From NCBI GenBank assembly GCA_025997715.1, contig BNUY01000054.1:1-17279 (forward strand): a stretch of DNA of 17,279 nt. Reading direction: 5' to 3'. Positions 1 to 7,151 of the stretch are shown here, one piece after another. Each line of letters begins with the position of its first letter. The stretch's first letter is position 1. Both the position numbers and the translations under genes were made by a program. Source of the DNA: Spirochaetia bacterium. GTDB taxonomy: Bacteria > Spirochaetota > Spirochaetia > Treponematales > Breznakiellaceae. A model generated the notes under the pieces. It did not search any database. It was not told the origin of the DNA and saw only the letters and a program-made list of their open reading frames with translations.

Positions 1-799
1 GCATACCGGAATAGGCTGCGTCATAGGCAGCCTTTGTATCGGCGGGAATCGTTAGGGTAACCGTATTGGTGGATTTTAATCCGGTAAATGTTCCCGTACC
101 AAAAGCGGGCGGGTTCTCCCCCAACTTAATTGCGTTCAGCGCTGTACATCCGTTAAAAGTATATGTTCCGAACTTAGTCACTTTGGGGAGTTCCACCGTG
201 ATAAGGCCGGCGCAGTGATAGAAGGCATAGCTGCCCACCGTAGTCAGGCCGGGGGCTCTTAGCCATGTAAGCCGGGTAAAACCGCGAAAAGCGCCTGTGG
301 GGCCCGTCGATCCATTCTTTATGGTGGAGAGAGAGCTCCCAAAATTGATAGTGATGAAGCGATTCAGGATTCCCTCCTGCTCCTCCGCAGTCCCGGTAAG
401 CCCCGCAGGACCGATACTCCCGCCGATACAGCCTGAAAGGTTCAGGTTAATGTCGCCGTTTAGGGAAGCGGCAAGACCGGTGTAGAGATGGGCAAGGCTG
501 TTCCCGCTCAGGTTGAGACCGATAATCCTGACCATCCAGGCTTCACCATCCCCCGGCCCCTCGGGATTTTCCCCGCCATCGAAGAGGGCAGCTTTGGCAG
601 CATTTACGGCCGCTTGTATCTCCGCCTGGGTTGCTTCTATTTCCAAGGGCATGGCCAGGGTATACGGGCTCGCTATGAAGAGTGGATCATCATCTTGAAT
701 CACCACGAAGGGTATGGCCTGTGAATAGGGGATCCCTTCCTTTTTGCCGGTAAAAATGGCGGAACAAATGTTGCAGTAAGGATTGTCGAACGGTAGCAA
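1..799 (-). CDS. BspA-like (LRR_5/TpLRR) surface repeat protein, partial, start uncertain
   Basis: An open frame enters at a TAG stop (803-805) and runs off the left edge. Read on the minus strand, it contains leucine-rich units such as LTTVGSYAFYHCAGL, ITVELPKVTKFGTYTFNGC and TALNAIKLGENPPAFGTGTF, then a VTLTIPADTKAAY segment. This is the usual build of BspA/TpLRR proteins, which are generally secreted or surface-exposed and bind host or matrix proteins. An earlier portion (INLNLSGCIGG) resembles the region these proteins have before the repeats. No good start is visible: the first in-frame candidates are TTG at 797-799 and ATG at 650-652, neither has a Shine-Dalgarno sequence, and no signal peptide precedes the repeats. 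The gene may therefore be 5'-truncated (a pseudogene) or frameshifted near 800. The family call is fairly safe; the 5' end is not. Confidence 0.6.
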   Translation of the reverse strand, partial: MLPFDNPYCNICSAIFTGKKEGIPYSQAIPFVVIQDDDPLFIASPYTLAMPLEIEATQAEIQAAVNAAKAALFDGGENPEGPGDGEAWMVRIIGLNLSGNSLAHLYTGLAASLNGDINLNLSGCIGGSIGPAGLTGTAEEQEGILNRFITINFGSSLSTIKNGSTGPTGAFRGFTRLTWLRAPGLTTVGSYAFYHCAGLITVELPKVTKFGTYTFNGCTALNAIKLGENPPAFGTGTFTGLKSTNTVTLTIPADTKAAYDAAYSGM

Positions 800-896
800 T
801 GTCTATTCAACCATCAGGGACCGGAGCAGTTTAATGCAAAATATCCGTCAGTTTCGCATAACTGTTCCGCAGATCCCCAGGCTGCCTTCCGGGACA

Positions 897-925
897 TTGA
901 ATCTCCTGTCCCTTTTCTATATATT
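897..925 (+). promoter_or_regulatory. Sigma70-type promoter of the S1C protease gene
   Basis: TTGAAT (897-902) and TATATT (920-925) are separated by 17 bases. Transcription would start near 932, giving a leader of about 21 nt that contains the Shine-Dalgarno sequence GGGGGAG before the ATG at 953. The elements are read from the sequence; their activity is inferred. Confidence 0.55.
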
Positions 926-952
926 GATACTATACTGGAAACGGGGGAGTGT

Positions 953-2191
953 ATGAAATTGTATAGCCGTGGGCAGGTGGTTTTTTTTTCTGTCCTGAGC
1001 GTCCTCATAATGGTCATGTTTGCCGTGGGACTCGGTGTCTTGCGGATACCCCTGAAAGGCGGAGCGCAAGCCGGAGCCCCGGATGAGGCGGGCAATACCG
1101 CCGAAGCGGAGTCCCCGGCGCTCCAACTGCGGCAATCCCCCTATACCAATCCTCTGTTAACAAAAACTGCGGAACTCCAGGCTTTTACCGAGGATGAGCG
1201 GGAAAACATATCGGTCTACGAACAGCTTAACGAGGCGGTGGTAAACATCACCACCGAAATCGTGGCCATCGACTGGTTCCTGCAGCCGGTACCCCAGGAA
1301 GGCGGTTCCGGGTCGGGTTCCATTATCGATACCCGGGGCTATGTGCTCACCAACAACCACGTCATCAAGAACGCCTACAAGGTGTTTATCAACCTGGCCG
1401 ACGGCAGCCAGCTTGAGGGCACACTGGTCGGTACGGACCCGGAAAACGATTTGGCGGTGCTGAAGTTTGAGCCCCCTCGGGGGACGGAACTGCGGACCGT
1501 GCCCTTCGGCGATTCGGGGAACCTCAAGGTGGGCCAGAAGGTGATGGCCATCGGCAACCCCTTTGCCTTTGAACGAACCCTCACCGTGGGCATCGTGTCC
1601 GGGCTGGGACGACCCATCAAGACCTCCACCCAGAACGTCATCCGGGACATGATCCAGACCGACGCCTCCATTAATCCCGGCAATTCCGGGGGCCCCCTCC
1701 TGGATTCCCAGGGCAGGATGATAGGGATCAATACCATGATCTATTCCCCCTCAGGGGGCTCCGTGGGTATCGGCCTCGCCGTGCCGGTGAATACCGCCAA
1801 GCGGGTGGTGGCGGAGCTTATTGCTTATGGGAAGGTCCGCCGGGGCTGGATCGACGCGACCATGGTGCAACTCTTCCCGGACCTGGTGAACTATGCCAAG
1901 CTGCCGGTGTCCACGGGCTTCCTGGTGTCCCAGACCAAGCGGTCGGGCTACGCGGAGCAAGCAGGGATACGGGCGGGCAGCGAACCCGTGCGCTACCGGT
2001 CCACGGTGATCTACCTGGGCGGGGACATCCTCACTTCGGTGGACGGGATGAAGATAGAAACCCTGGCGGACCTCTACTCGGCACTGGAGGATAATAAGCC
2101 CGGGGAACGGGTTGCGGTGGAGCTTAACCGCGGCGGCAGGACGGTCAAGCTGGACCTGATTCTGGCGGACCGGGAAGATTCCGGACCATAA
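953..2191 (+). CDS. S1C (HtrA/DegP-type) serine protease, membrane-anchored, one PDZ domain
   Basis: This 412-residue protein should degrade or process misfolded envelope proteins outside the cytoplasmic membrane. Residues about 9-30 form one hydrophobic anchor with no obvious cleavage site. A low-complexity linker follows, then a trypsin-like domain from about residue 88 to 285. The triad is visible: H136 in LTNNHVIKN, D166 in DPENDLAVLK and S245 in NPGNSGGPL. One PDZ domain covers about 297-403, with GGDILTSVDG inside it. Length and one-PDZ layout fit HtrA/DegS-like family members. The ATG at 953 follows GGGGGAG at a normal distance. The stop abuts the TTG start of the cation transporter, so the two genes are probably cotranscribed. 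A run of nine T lies in codons 9-13, inside the anchor. Family assignment is secure; substrate is unknown. Confidence 0.93.
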   Translation: MKLYSRGQVVFFSVLSVLIMVMFAVGLGVLRIPLKGGAQAGAPDEAGNTAEAESPALQLRQSPYTNPLLTKTAELQAFTEDERENISVYEQLNEAVVNITTEIVAIDWFLQPVPQEGGSGSGSIIDTRGYVLTNNHVIKNAYKVFINLADGSQLEGTLVGTDPENDLAVLKFEPPRGTELRTVPFGDSGNLKVGQKVMAIGNPFAFERTLTVGIVSGLGRPIKTSTQNVIRDMIQTDASINPGNSGGPLLDSQGRMIGINTMIYSPSGGSVGIGLAVPVNTAKRVVAELIAYGKVRRGWIDATMVQLFPDLVNYAKLPVSTGFLVSQTKRSGYAEQAGIRAGSEPVRYRSTVIYLGGDILTSVDGMKIETLADLYSALEDNKPGERVAVELNRGGRTVKLDLILADREDSGP

Positions 2192-3124
2192 TTGGAAAAG
2201 CACCCTTCCGGAAAAGCCAGGCTGATAAGGATCGCCGCCTGGACCGCCATGCTGGGGAACGCCGCGCTGGCGGCGCTGAAGATCTTTGCCGGTATTCAGT
2301 CCGAAAGCCTCGCGGTTATCGGGGACGGGATCGATACTTCGGTGGATGTCCTCATCGCCGTGATGGCCCTGGTGGTGGCGAAGGTTATTGTTCGGCCTGC
2401 GGATACCGGTCACCCCTGGGGCCACGGCCGGGCGGAAACGGTAGCCACCGCCCTGCTATCCTTCGCCCTGTTCTTTGCCGGCGCACAGCTTATGCTCAAC
2501 TCGGCCCACCAACTCATCTTTGGCGAACGCCGTGATGTGCCGGGACGCCTGGCCCTTATCGTAACCGGCATTTCCATCATCGGTAAAATCATCCTGGCCT
2601 GGACCCAGTACCTCTTCGGGAAAAAGGCGGATTCCCCTATGCTCAAGGCTAACGCCAAGAATATGTCCGGGGATGTGGTGATCTCCGCCGGGGTTTTGAT
2701 AGGCCTCTTTCTTTCCATCCTCACCGGCATCGGGCTTATTGATTCTGTGGCGGCCCTCCTGGTCGGCATGTGGGTGATCCGGTCTGCGGTGGGGATTTTT
2801 ATGGAGGCCAACGCGGAACTTATGGACGGCGGTTCGGGAAAGGAATTCTACCGGGCCGTGTTTGAGGCGGTCCGCAGTGTTCCCGGGGCAGGCCATCCCC
2901 ACCGTACCCGGATGCGCCGCATAGCCGGCTTCTGGGATATTGATATCGACATTGAGGTGGACCCCTCCTTAAGCGTTCTGGAAGCCCACGCCATTGCCTC
3001 GGCGGTGGAGCGGGCCATCAAGAATAGGGTGGAGGCGGTTTACGACATCATGGTTCACGTGGAACCGGCGGGCAACCGTGAAACCGAAGGCTACGGCCTT
3101 CATGAAGCATCCCTGGTTCCCTAA
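2192..3124 (+). CDS. Cation diffusion facilitator (CDF) family transporter
   Basis: This 310-residue CDF protein is an integral-membrane metal/proton antiporter, normally an exporter of Zn, Fe, Mn or Co. About six hydrophobic segments span residues 12-205, and a cytoplasmic CDF-type domain covers about 215-293. Helix 2 has the metal-site motif D48xxxD52 (GDGIDTSVDVL). The conserved GHPWGHGRAE follows at 73-82. Helix 5 reads N157xxxD161 (KNMSGD), where many Zn/Fe CDFs have HxxxD, so metal choice may differ. The TTG start lies directly after the protease stop. Translation may be coupled, because no strong ribosome site is present (a distant GGGAAG is at 2172-2177). An in-frame ATG at 2249 would delete part of helix 1 and is less likely. 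Substrate cannot be assigned from sequence. Confidence 0.9.
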   Translation: MEKHPSGKARLIRIAAWTAMLGNAALAALKIFAGIQSESLAVIGDGIDTSVDVLIAVMALVVAKVIVRPADTGHPWGHGRAETVATALLSFALFFAGAQLMLNSAHQLIFGERRDVPGRLALIVTGISIIGKIILAWTQYLFGKKADSPMLKANAKNMSGDVVISAGVLIGLFLSILTGIGLIDSVAALLVGMWVIRSAVGIFMEANAELMDGGSGKEFYRAVFEAVRSVPGAGHPHRTRMRRIAGFWDIDIDIEVDPSLSVLEAHAIASAVERAIKNRVEAVYDIMVHVEPAGNRETEGYGLHEASLVP

Positions 3125-3159
3125 ATGATTGCGGCTATGTGCCGATATTCTAAAGTAAG

Positions 3160-5079
3160 ATGGCCTTGAAACCGGTTTTATACAGCATACTGTTGACCTA
3201 TGCGGATAAAATGCATTCACCCACCATAGACAGCAAAGATCTTATCAAGTTTGTGAGCAAATACGCGCAGAAGTATGCCGGGGGAGAGCCGGAATGGGCC
3301 AGATGGGGTAATGATACGGGGAAGCGGGTCTGGGAGGAAATGAAGGGCCTCACGGCGGAGGGCAAGTGCCGGGTCCTGGCAGAGGGGGGGGGGAACAAAA
3401 TCTATCTGCCCAACTTTTATGTGGACCTGCTGGAAGGCGCCTATGAATCTCTTGATGATATCGCCGGTTACCCCTTCCCTTCCGAAGGCGATCTGAAACT
3501 GACGATACCCCCGGAAAAGGTCTGCGCCCTCAGCGTGATCACGGATCTGATTGTATACCTTGACGAGCCCCCAGTTGAACCAACGCCCTTTGTTGCTCTG
3601 CTTTTTCCGACGGGGATCCCCAGCGCGTTGTTGTTGTCATCTATGATACCCCGGCGTCTTGCGGAAGCGGCCATGCTCAAGCTGCGGTTTTACCTCCGAC
3701 TCCATGATAATAAGGATTACTTACAGAATAAACTTATCCCCCATTATGACGGTAAAGAAAATCAACTCAAGGATGTGTTTCACCGGATTATGATTCGGCC
3801 CCTGGATTCTCTTTCCAATCTGGAAGACGGGGAGGATTTTTCCTATCTGTTCTGGACCCGGTTCTGCGGTATTGCCCGGGCGAATATTCTCAAGGGGAAC
3901 GGGCTGCTTCCCGAAGAAATTACCGTACTCCAGGCGCTGTATATTCTCGAGGTGATGAACGCCTGGTACCGGACCCGGGCGGTTAAGAAAAAAGCGCAGG
4001 TGCTGGCCTTCAGCGAACTGGATAGCCAGTTTGAGCAGCCTCCCTACGCCTTTTCCATGGATGATATCGTGCAATTCACCAATAGTAAGGGGACGCCCCT
4101 CCTTGGACAGTATTCCGAAGCGGATCTGCAGGAATGGCTTACTGCCAGATTACACAGCAATGCTGAGGAGGAATTGCCCCCGATGTTCCTCATTACCGGG
4201 CCCGGGGATGAAAAACGGTATATCAAAAAAAACCATTACCATGAGTTCAGTCTGAAATTCCTTACCGATGCCCGCCTGCTTATCAAACGAGCCGTTTCGG
4301 ATCGCTGGACAGGCATACTCACGGAGTACGGCGAAGAACCGGCCATGGACAATGATGAGCAATTTGAACGGCTCCTGAAGCGCCTTGTGTCTGAGTCATG
4401 TCCGGACCTGATGGCGGCAATGACCGACGAAAAATTATATCTGGTTTGTGATGAAATGGAACGGAACGGGGGGCCGCTGCCGGAAAACGCCCGGTTTTTT
4501 AATCCAGGGGGGAAGCTTTTACCCCTGGCAACCCTTCTTTTAATTAAGCGTAAGGACACCTTAGCCCAAATCCGGATACTGCTGCCCTTCTGGTATTCGA
4601 TACGCCTCTTTGTAGCCATTGCGGCCTTTTTTCACCGGCTGAAAAACTTCAAGCTTTCTCTGGGGATGAGTAAAAAGACCCAAAGGAAAGCGATGAGTCC
4701 AAAGGGGGATGCGGGAATAGGCGATAAAGCCCGGGACAAGGAAAGTAAGGAAGCGGCGCGGAAACTGGAATCCGAGTTAGTTCCCTACGGCGACACGATT
4801 GACGATTGTCTTGAGAACCTGGAAAACCGGTGGAATACCCGGCTCAATATGGAGGCCCGGCAGGATCTGTTAACCGATGTCCGAACCCTGATACGGGACC
4901 GGCTGCGAGAGGCCCTGCGCGATCAGAGAAGCGGCGTGTTCTCAAGGGATGCACTGGAAAAAATTGCCCTGCGCATTACGGAGGAAAATCCTACCCTGCG
5001 GGAGTTAAAAACCGAGGAGCCGCTGCGCAAATACATAGTCCTCTACATGACAAAACTCTTACTCCAACCAAAGTTTTAA
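3160..5079 (+). CDS. Large hypothetical protein, probably spirochaete-specific
   Basis: I do not recognise a named domain in this 639-residue protein. The N-terminus (LKPVLYSILLTYADK, then KFVSKYAQKYAGGEPEW) looks like a soluble helical module. Hydrophobic stretches occur around 142-162 and 476-494, but the latter has internal charges and no signal peptide is seen, so a cytoplasmic or membrane-associated location is open. A Lys/Glu-rich, probably disordered or coiled segment covers about 498-545. A helical charged tail follows to the end. The ATG at 3160 lacks a good Shine-Dalgarno sequence (only GTAAG); TATTCT lies eight bases upstream. An alternative ATG is at 3211. Ten consecutive G occupy 3384-3393 near codons 75-78, and slippage there would truncate the protein early. 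It is followed by ssb. The codon pattern is ordinary for the window, so the gene is real; its function is unknown. Confidence 0.8.
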   Translation: MALKPVLYSILLTYADKMHSPTIDSKDLIKFVSKYAQKYAGGEPEWARWGNDTGKRVWEEMKGLTAEGKCRVLAEGGGNKIYLPNFYVDLLEGAYESLDDIAGYPFPSEGDLKLTIPPEKVCALSVITDLIVYLDEPPVEPTPFVALLFPTGIPSALLLSSMIPRRLAEAAMLKLRFYLRLHDNKDYLQNKLIPHYDGKENQLKDVFHRIMIRPLDSLSNLEDGEDFSYLFWTRFCGIARANILKGNGLLPEEITVLQALYILEVMNAWYRTRAVKKKAQVLAFSELDSQFEQPPYAFSMDDIVQFTNSKGTPLLGQYSEADLQEWLTARLHSNAEEELPPMFLITGPGDEKRYIKKNHYHEFSLKFLTDARLLIKRAVSDRWTGILTEYGEEPAMDNDEQFERLLKRLVSESCPDLMAAMTDEKLYLVCDEMERNGGPLPENARFFNPGGKLLPLATLLLIKRKDTLAQIRILLPFWYSIRLFVAIAAFFHRLKNFKLSLGMSKKTQRKAMSPKGDAGIGDKARDKESKEAARKLESELVPYGDTIDDCLENLENRWNTRLNMEARQDLLTDVRTLIRDRLREALRDQRSGVFSRDALEKIALRITEENPTLRELKTEEPLRKYIVLYMTKLLLQPKF

Positions 5080-5138
5080 ATTCCCGCATTTTTTCTATTA
5101 CTTTGACTAAAGCATTTTTCAGTTGTCTCCCCTACCTC

Positions 5139-5147
5139 TGGTATTAT
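5139..5147 (+). promoter_or_regulatory. Possible extended -10 promoter of ssb
   Basis: TG at 5139-5140, one base, then TATTAT at 5142-5147 forms an extended -10 element in the gap between the hypothetical gene and ssb. No good -35 lies at the right distance; TTGACT at 5103-5108 is too far away. A start near 5154 would leave a leader of about 64 nt. This is a tentative call. Confidence 0.35.
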
Positions 5148-5217
5148 GGGATAAATCTAAGGGTTTCCCATGACCGGTGATTCTGATACCGCCGGATCAA
5201 GATTTTTTGGAGGGTTT

Positions 5218-5646
5218 ATGAACAACCTCAATTCTATCATTATCGAAGGGAACCTGGTCCGGGACCCCCAGTTCCACTTTACTCCAAAGGGAACCCCCGT
5301 GTGTATCTTCAGTATCGCTTCCAACCGGTTTTATAAACAGGACACGGGTGTGGTACAGGAGGTCAGTTTTTTCGATGTGGAAACCTTTTCAAAATTAGCG
5401 GAGGGTTGCTACAACCTGGGACATAAGGGCAGGGGCGTCAAGGTTGTAGGGCGCATAAAACAGGACCGCTGGACGGATGCCGAAAGCAAACCACATTCCA
5501 GGATTTGGATTGTGGCCGAGCATGTAGAATTCCGCCCGGAATTCAAACGGGATGTATCCGCTCAGGAAACGGATGTTTCTGAAACGATGGCTGCCGAGGC
5601 GGCGGAAACAAGTGCCGTTGAAGAACTGGCCTCGGTGACGTTTTAA
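5218..5646 (+). CDS. ssb: Single-stranded DNA-binding protein (SSB)
   Basis: This 142-residue SSB binds single-stranded DNA during replication, recombination and repair. The OB-fold covers about residues 1-110: an N-terminal MNNLNSIIIEGNLVRDP strand, then FSIASNRFY, SFFDVETFSKLAE and a VKVVGRIKQDRW strand pair. The start is placed at ATG 5218 because GGAGGG (5209-5214) sits just before it and the domain begins there. An in-frame ATG at 5170 would add 16 residues without family similarity. The C-terminal tail after about 112 is Glu/Ala/Ser-rich and ends in VEELASVTF, not in the acidic DDIPF-like tip that recruits partner proteins in most bacterial SSBs. A strong terminator follows directly. 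It could be an accessory SSB rather than the main replicative one. Confidence 0.9.
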   Translation: MNNLNSIIIEGNLVRDPQFHFTPKGTPVCIFSIASNRFYKQDTGVVQEVSFFDVETFSKLAEGCYNLGHKGRGVKVVGRIKQDRWTDAESKPHSRIWIVAEHVEFRPEFKRDVSAQETDVSETMAAEAAETSAVEELASVTF

Positions 5647-5673
5647 AAATAGACCATAGTATTCTCCTCCTTT

Positions 5674-5709
5674 ACGGGAGCCGGTGTGTTAACCGGCTCC
5701 CGTTTTTTT
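5674..5709 (+). terminator. Rho-independent terminator after ssb
   Basis: ACGGGAGCCGGT (5674-5685) and ACCGGCTCCCGT (5692-5703) form a perfect 12-bp stem with a 6-nt loop, followed by seven T (5703-5709). It ends the plus-strand unit 28 bases after ssb. There is no matching T-run on the minus strand, so it probably does not serve the convergent ATPase gene. Confidence 0.92.
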
Positions 5710-5775
5710 CAAAGACGTCAAGGATAGCGCATGTAAAAAACCTGTACAACATAACGGTTGCGTCTATCGCGAACT

Positions 5776-6981
5776 CTATCTCCCCAGCAGCCACTCCCGC
5801 ACATTCCTATGAACAATCCCCTCCCGGCTAAAATCAACTTCGTCCATGCTCAGCACATATTTAGGGCAATTGTCCCGTATAGCAAGCAGGGATCCGAACT
5901 CCCGCGCAATGGTTTCCGGCGCTGCCAGCAGATAGGCAACCTGGATGTATATCCGCTCCCCCTGGTTTTCCCCCACAAAGTCGATTTCCTTTTCCCCTAC
6001 CTTACCCACAGTAACGCTGTAGCCCCTGCGTCGCAGTTCCAGGTAAACCAGATTTTCCAGAATCAGGTTAATGTCAATGGCCGTTCTGCCGCAGACCGCC
6101 GCGCCCAGACCGTGGTCGGCAATATAGTATTTATCATGCACCGTAAGAATTTTTTTGCCCTTAAGATCCTGCCGCTTTGCCTGATAAAATAAAAAAGCGT
6201 TTTCACAGGCCTTGAGGTAATTCAGGATGGTTTCCGGCGCTACCACACGGTTTGCGCTTTTAAAAAATTTGGACAGGCTGGTAGCGGAAAAGGGCTGCCC
6301 CGCATTGGATATCACATACAAAATAATACGTTCCAACAGGTCAGTTTCCCGGATACTGTTCCGCCTGACGATGTCCTTCAACACCACCGAATTATACACA
6401 TCCTTCAAATATTGGAAAGAAGCGTCCTCGTTAAACCGCAGGTTATGCAAAAAGGGCATCCCCCCCAGGGTGATATATTTGGTAAACGCTTTGCCTTCCG
6501 TAATGGCCGGTTCCTGGGCCCGGTAAAGTTCCAGAAATTCCGCAAACGAAAAAGGGTAGATGGGGATTTCCACATAATGCCCCGCCAGGTAGGTGGCCAG
6601 TTCTCCGGGCAATAGGGCGGCGTTGGATCCGGTAAGGTAAATATCCGTATCAAAATGAACCCGCAGGGAATTGACGCAGGTTTCCCAATCCGCCACTTCC
6701 CGGATTTCATCAAAAAAGAGGTACACCTTTCCCGGTATACCGGCGATTTTTTCCTTTAGGTGTTCATGTAAGGCTTCTGCGGTACAGAGGGGGGCGTATT
6801 CCATATCCTCAAAATTAAAGCTCAGGATATTTCCGGGGTTTACCCCCGCTTTGATAAGTTCCTCCTTTATGAGCTCCAAAATGACCGATTTGCCGCACCG
6901 CCTGATTCCGGTGATAATCTTGATCAAATCCTTGTTAATAAAGGGCTGAACCCGCTCTATATAAACATTCCGCCGTACCAT
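5776..6981 (-). CDS. AAA_14/DUF4143 family ATPase
   Basis: This is a member of the AAA-like ATPases with a C-terminal DUF4143 domain, which are often present in many copies per genome and have no settled function. With the start at 6981 it has 401 residues. Walker A is GIRRCGKS (25-32), Walker B is VYLFFDE (86-92), and the sensor-like LTGSNA is at 116-121. The C-terminal domain has a PD-(D/E)XK-like pattern: an EID around 332-334 and a YIQVAY strand around 345-350, with Gln where active nucleases have the Glu-x-Lys pair. I chose ATG 6981 over ATG 6999 because the conserved MVRRNVYIERV begins there and the upstream ATG lies outside the predicted transcript. It is the only minus-strand gene between 800 and 11600, stands alone, and looks slightly lower in GC than its neighbours, which suggests acquisition. 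No antitoxin-like or partner gene is adjacent. Confidence 0.9.
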   Translation of the reverse strand: MVRRNVYIERVQPFINKDLIKIITGIRRCGKSVILELIKEELIKAGVNPGNILSFNFEDMEYAPLCTAEALHEHLKEKIAGIPGKVYLFFDEIREVADWETCVNSLRVHFDTDIYLTGSNAALLPGELATYLAGHYVEIPIYPFSFAEFLELYRAQEPAITEGKAFTKYITLGGMPFLHNLRFNEDASFQYLKDVYNSVVLKDIVRRNSIRETDLLERIILYVISNAGQPFSATSLSKFFKSANRVVAPETILNYLKACENAFLFYQAKRQDLKGKKILTVHDKYYIADHGLGAAVCGRTAIDINLILENLVYLELRRRGYSVTVGKVGEKEIDFVGENQGERIYIQVAYLLAAPETIAREFGSLLAIRDNCPKYVLSMDEVDFSREGIVHRNVREWLLGR

Positions 6982-6987
6982 ATTGTG

Positions 6988-7016
6988 AGTATATGACACT
7001 TATAACTGATAATCAA
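6988..7016 (-). promoter_or_regulatory. Promoter of the DUF4143 ATPase gene, predicted leaderless
   Basis: On the minus strand, TTGATT (7016-7011) and TATACT (6993-6988) are exactly 17 bases apart. Six bases separate the -10 from ATG 6981, so the expected +1 is the A of the start codon. No Shine-Dalgarno sequence is present. The -35 box lies inside the first copy of the 19-nt direct repeat. Confidence 0.6.
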
Positions 7017-7078
7017 GGGGGGAATATTAATTTTAGCGGTTATAACTGATAATCAAGGAAAAATATCATTTTTATCAG
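7000..7078. repeat. Iterated operator-like motif upstream of the ATPase gene
   Basis: TTATAACTGATAATCAAGG occurs twice without mismatch, at 7000-7018 and 7040-7058, 40 bases apart. A related TATAACTGCTAAAT begins at 7080, another 39-40 bases on. The core CTGATAA (7006-7012 and 7046-7052) recurs inverted as TTATCAG at 7072-7078. The spacing is close to four helical turns, so the sites would face one side of the DNA. The first copy covers the ATPase -35 box. Binding of a repressor, perhaps the ATPase itself or a shared regulator, is inferred. Confidence 0.6.
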
Positions 7079-7136
7079 ATATAACTGCTAAATATCGTTT
7101 ATCCTGTCCAGGGTCTTTTCCCCAGATGTATCTATC

Positions 7137-7150
7137 GGATAAACTTATCC
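7137..7150 (+). promoter_or_regulatory. -10-like element within a small palindrome before the prenyl synthetase
   Basis: GGATAA (7137-7142) and TTATCC (7145-7150) form an inverted repeat around a 2-base centre, ending one base before ATG 7152. TAAACT (7140-7145) within it could serve as -10 with six bases to the ATG. The -35 candidate at 17 bases (TTTCCC, 7117-7122) is poor. It could be a leaderless promoter, an operator, or both. Confidence 0.35.
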
Positions 7151-7151
7151 C

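Noticed and set aside
814..1095. A 93-codon minus-strand frame overlapping the S1C gene start
   Set aside because: It covers the protease promoter and N-terminus, has no ribosome site and resembles no protein family.
1751..2425. A 224-codon minus-strand frame across the protease/CDF junction
   Set aside because: It overlaps two firmly identified plus-strand genes and shows no recognisable motif.
4225..4232. A8 run in the hypothetical gene as a frameshift site
   Set aside because: AAA AAA AAC could slip, but no downstream pairing structure or useful alternative frame was seen, and A8 runs are common.
5170..5217. N-terminal extension of SSB from ATG 5170
   Set aside because: It has no ribosome site at 5170, no OB-fold similarity in the extra 16 residues, and GGAGGG directly precedes ATG 5218.
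6982..6999. ATG 6999 as start of the DUF4143 ATPase
   Set aside because: It lies upstream of the predicted transcription start, between the -35 and -10 boxes, and family members start at the MVRRN position.
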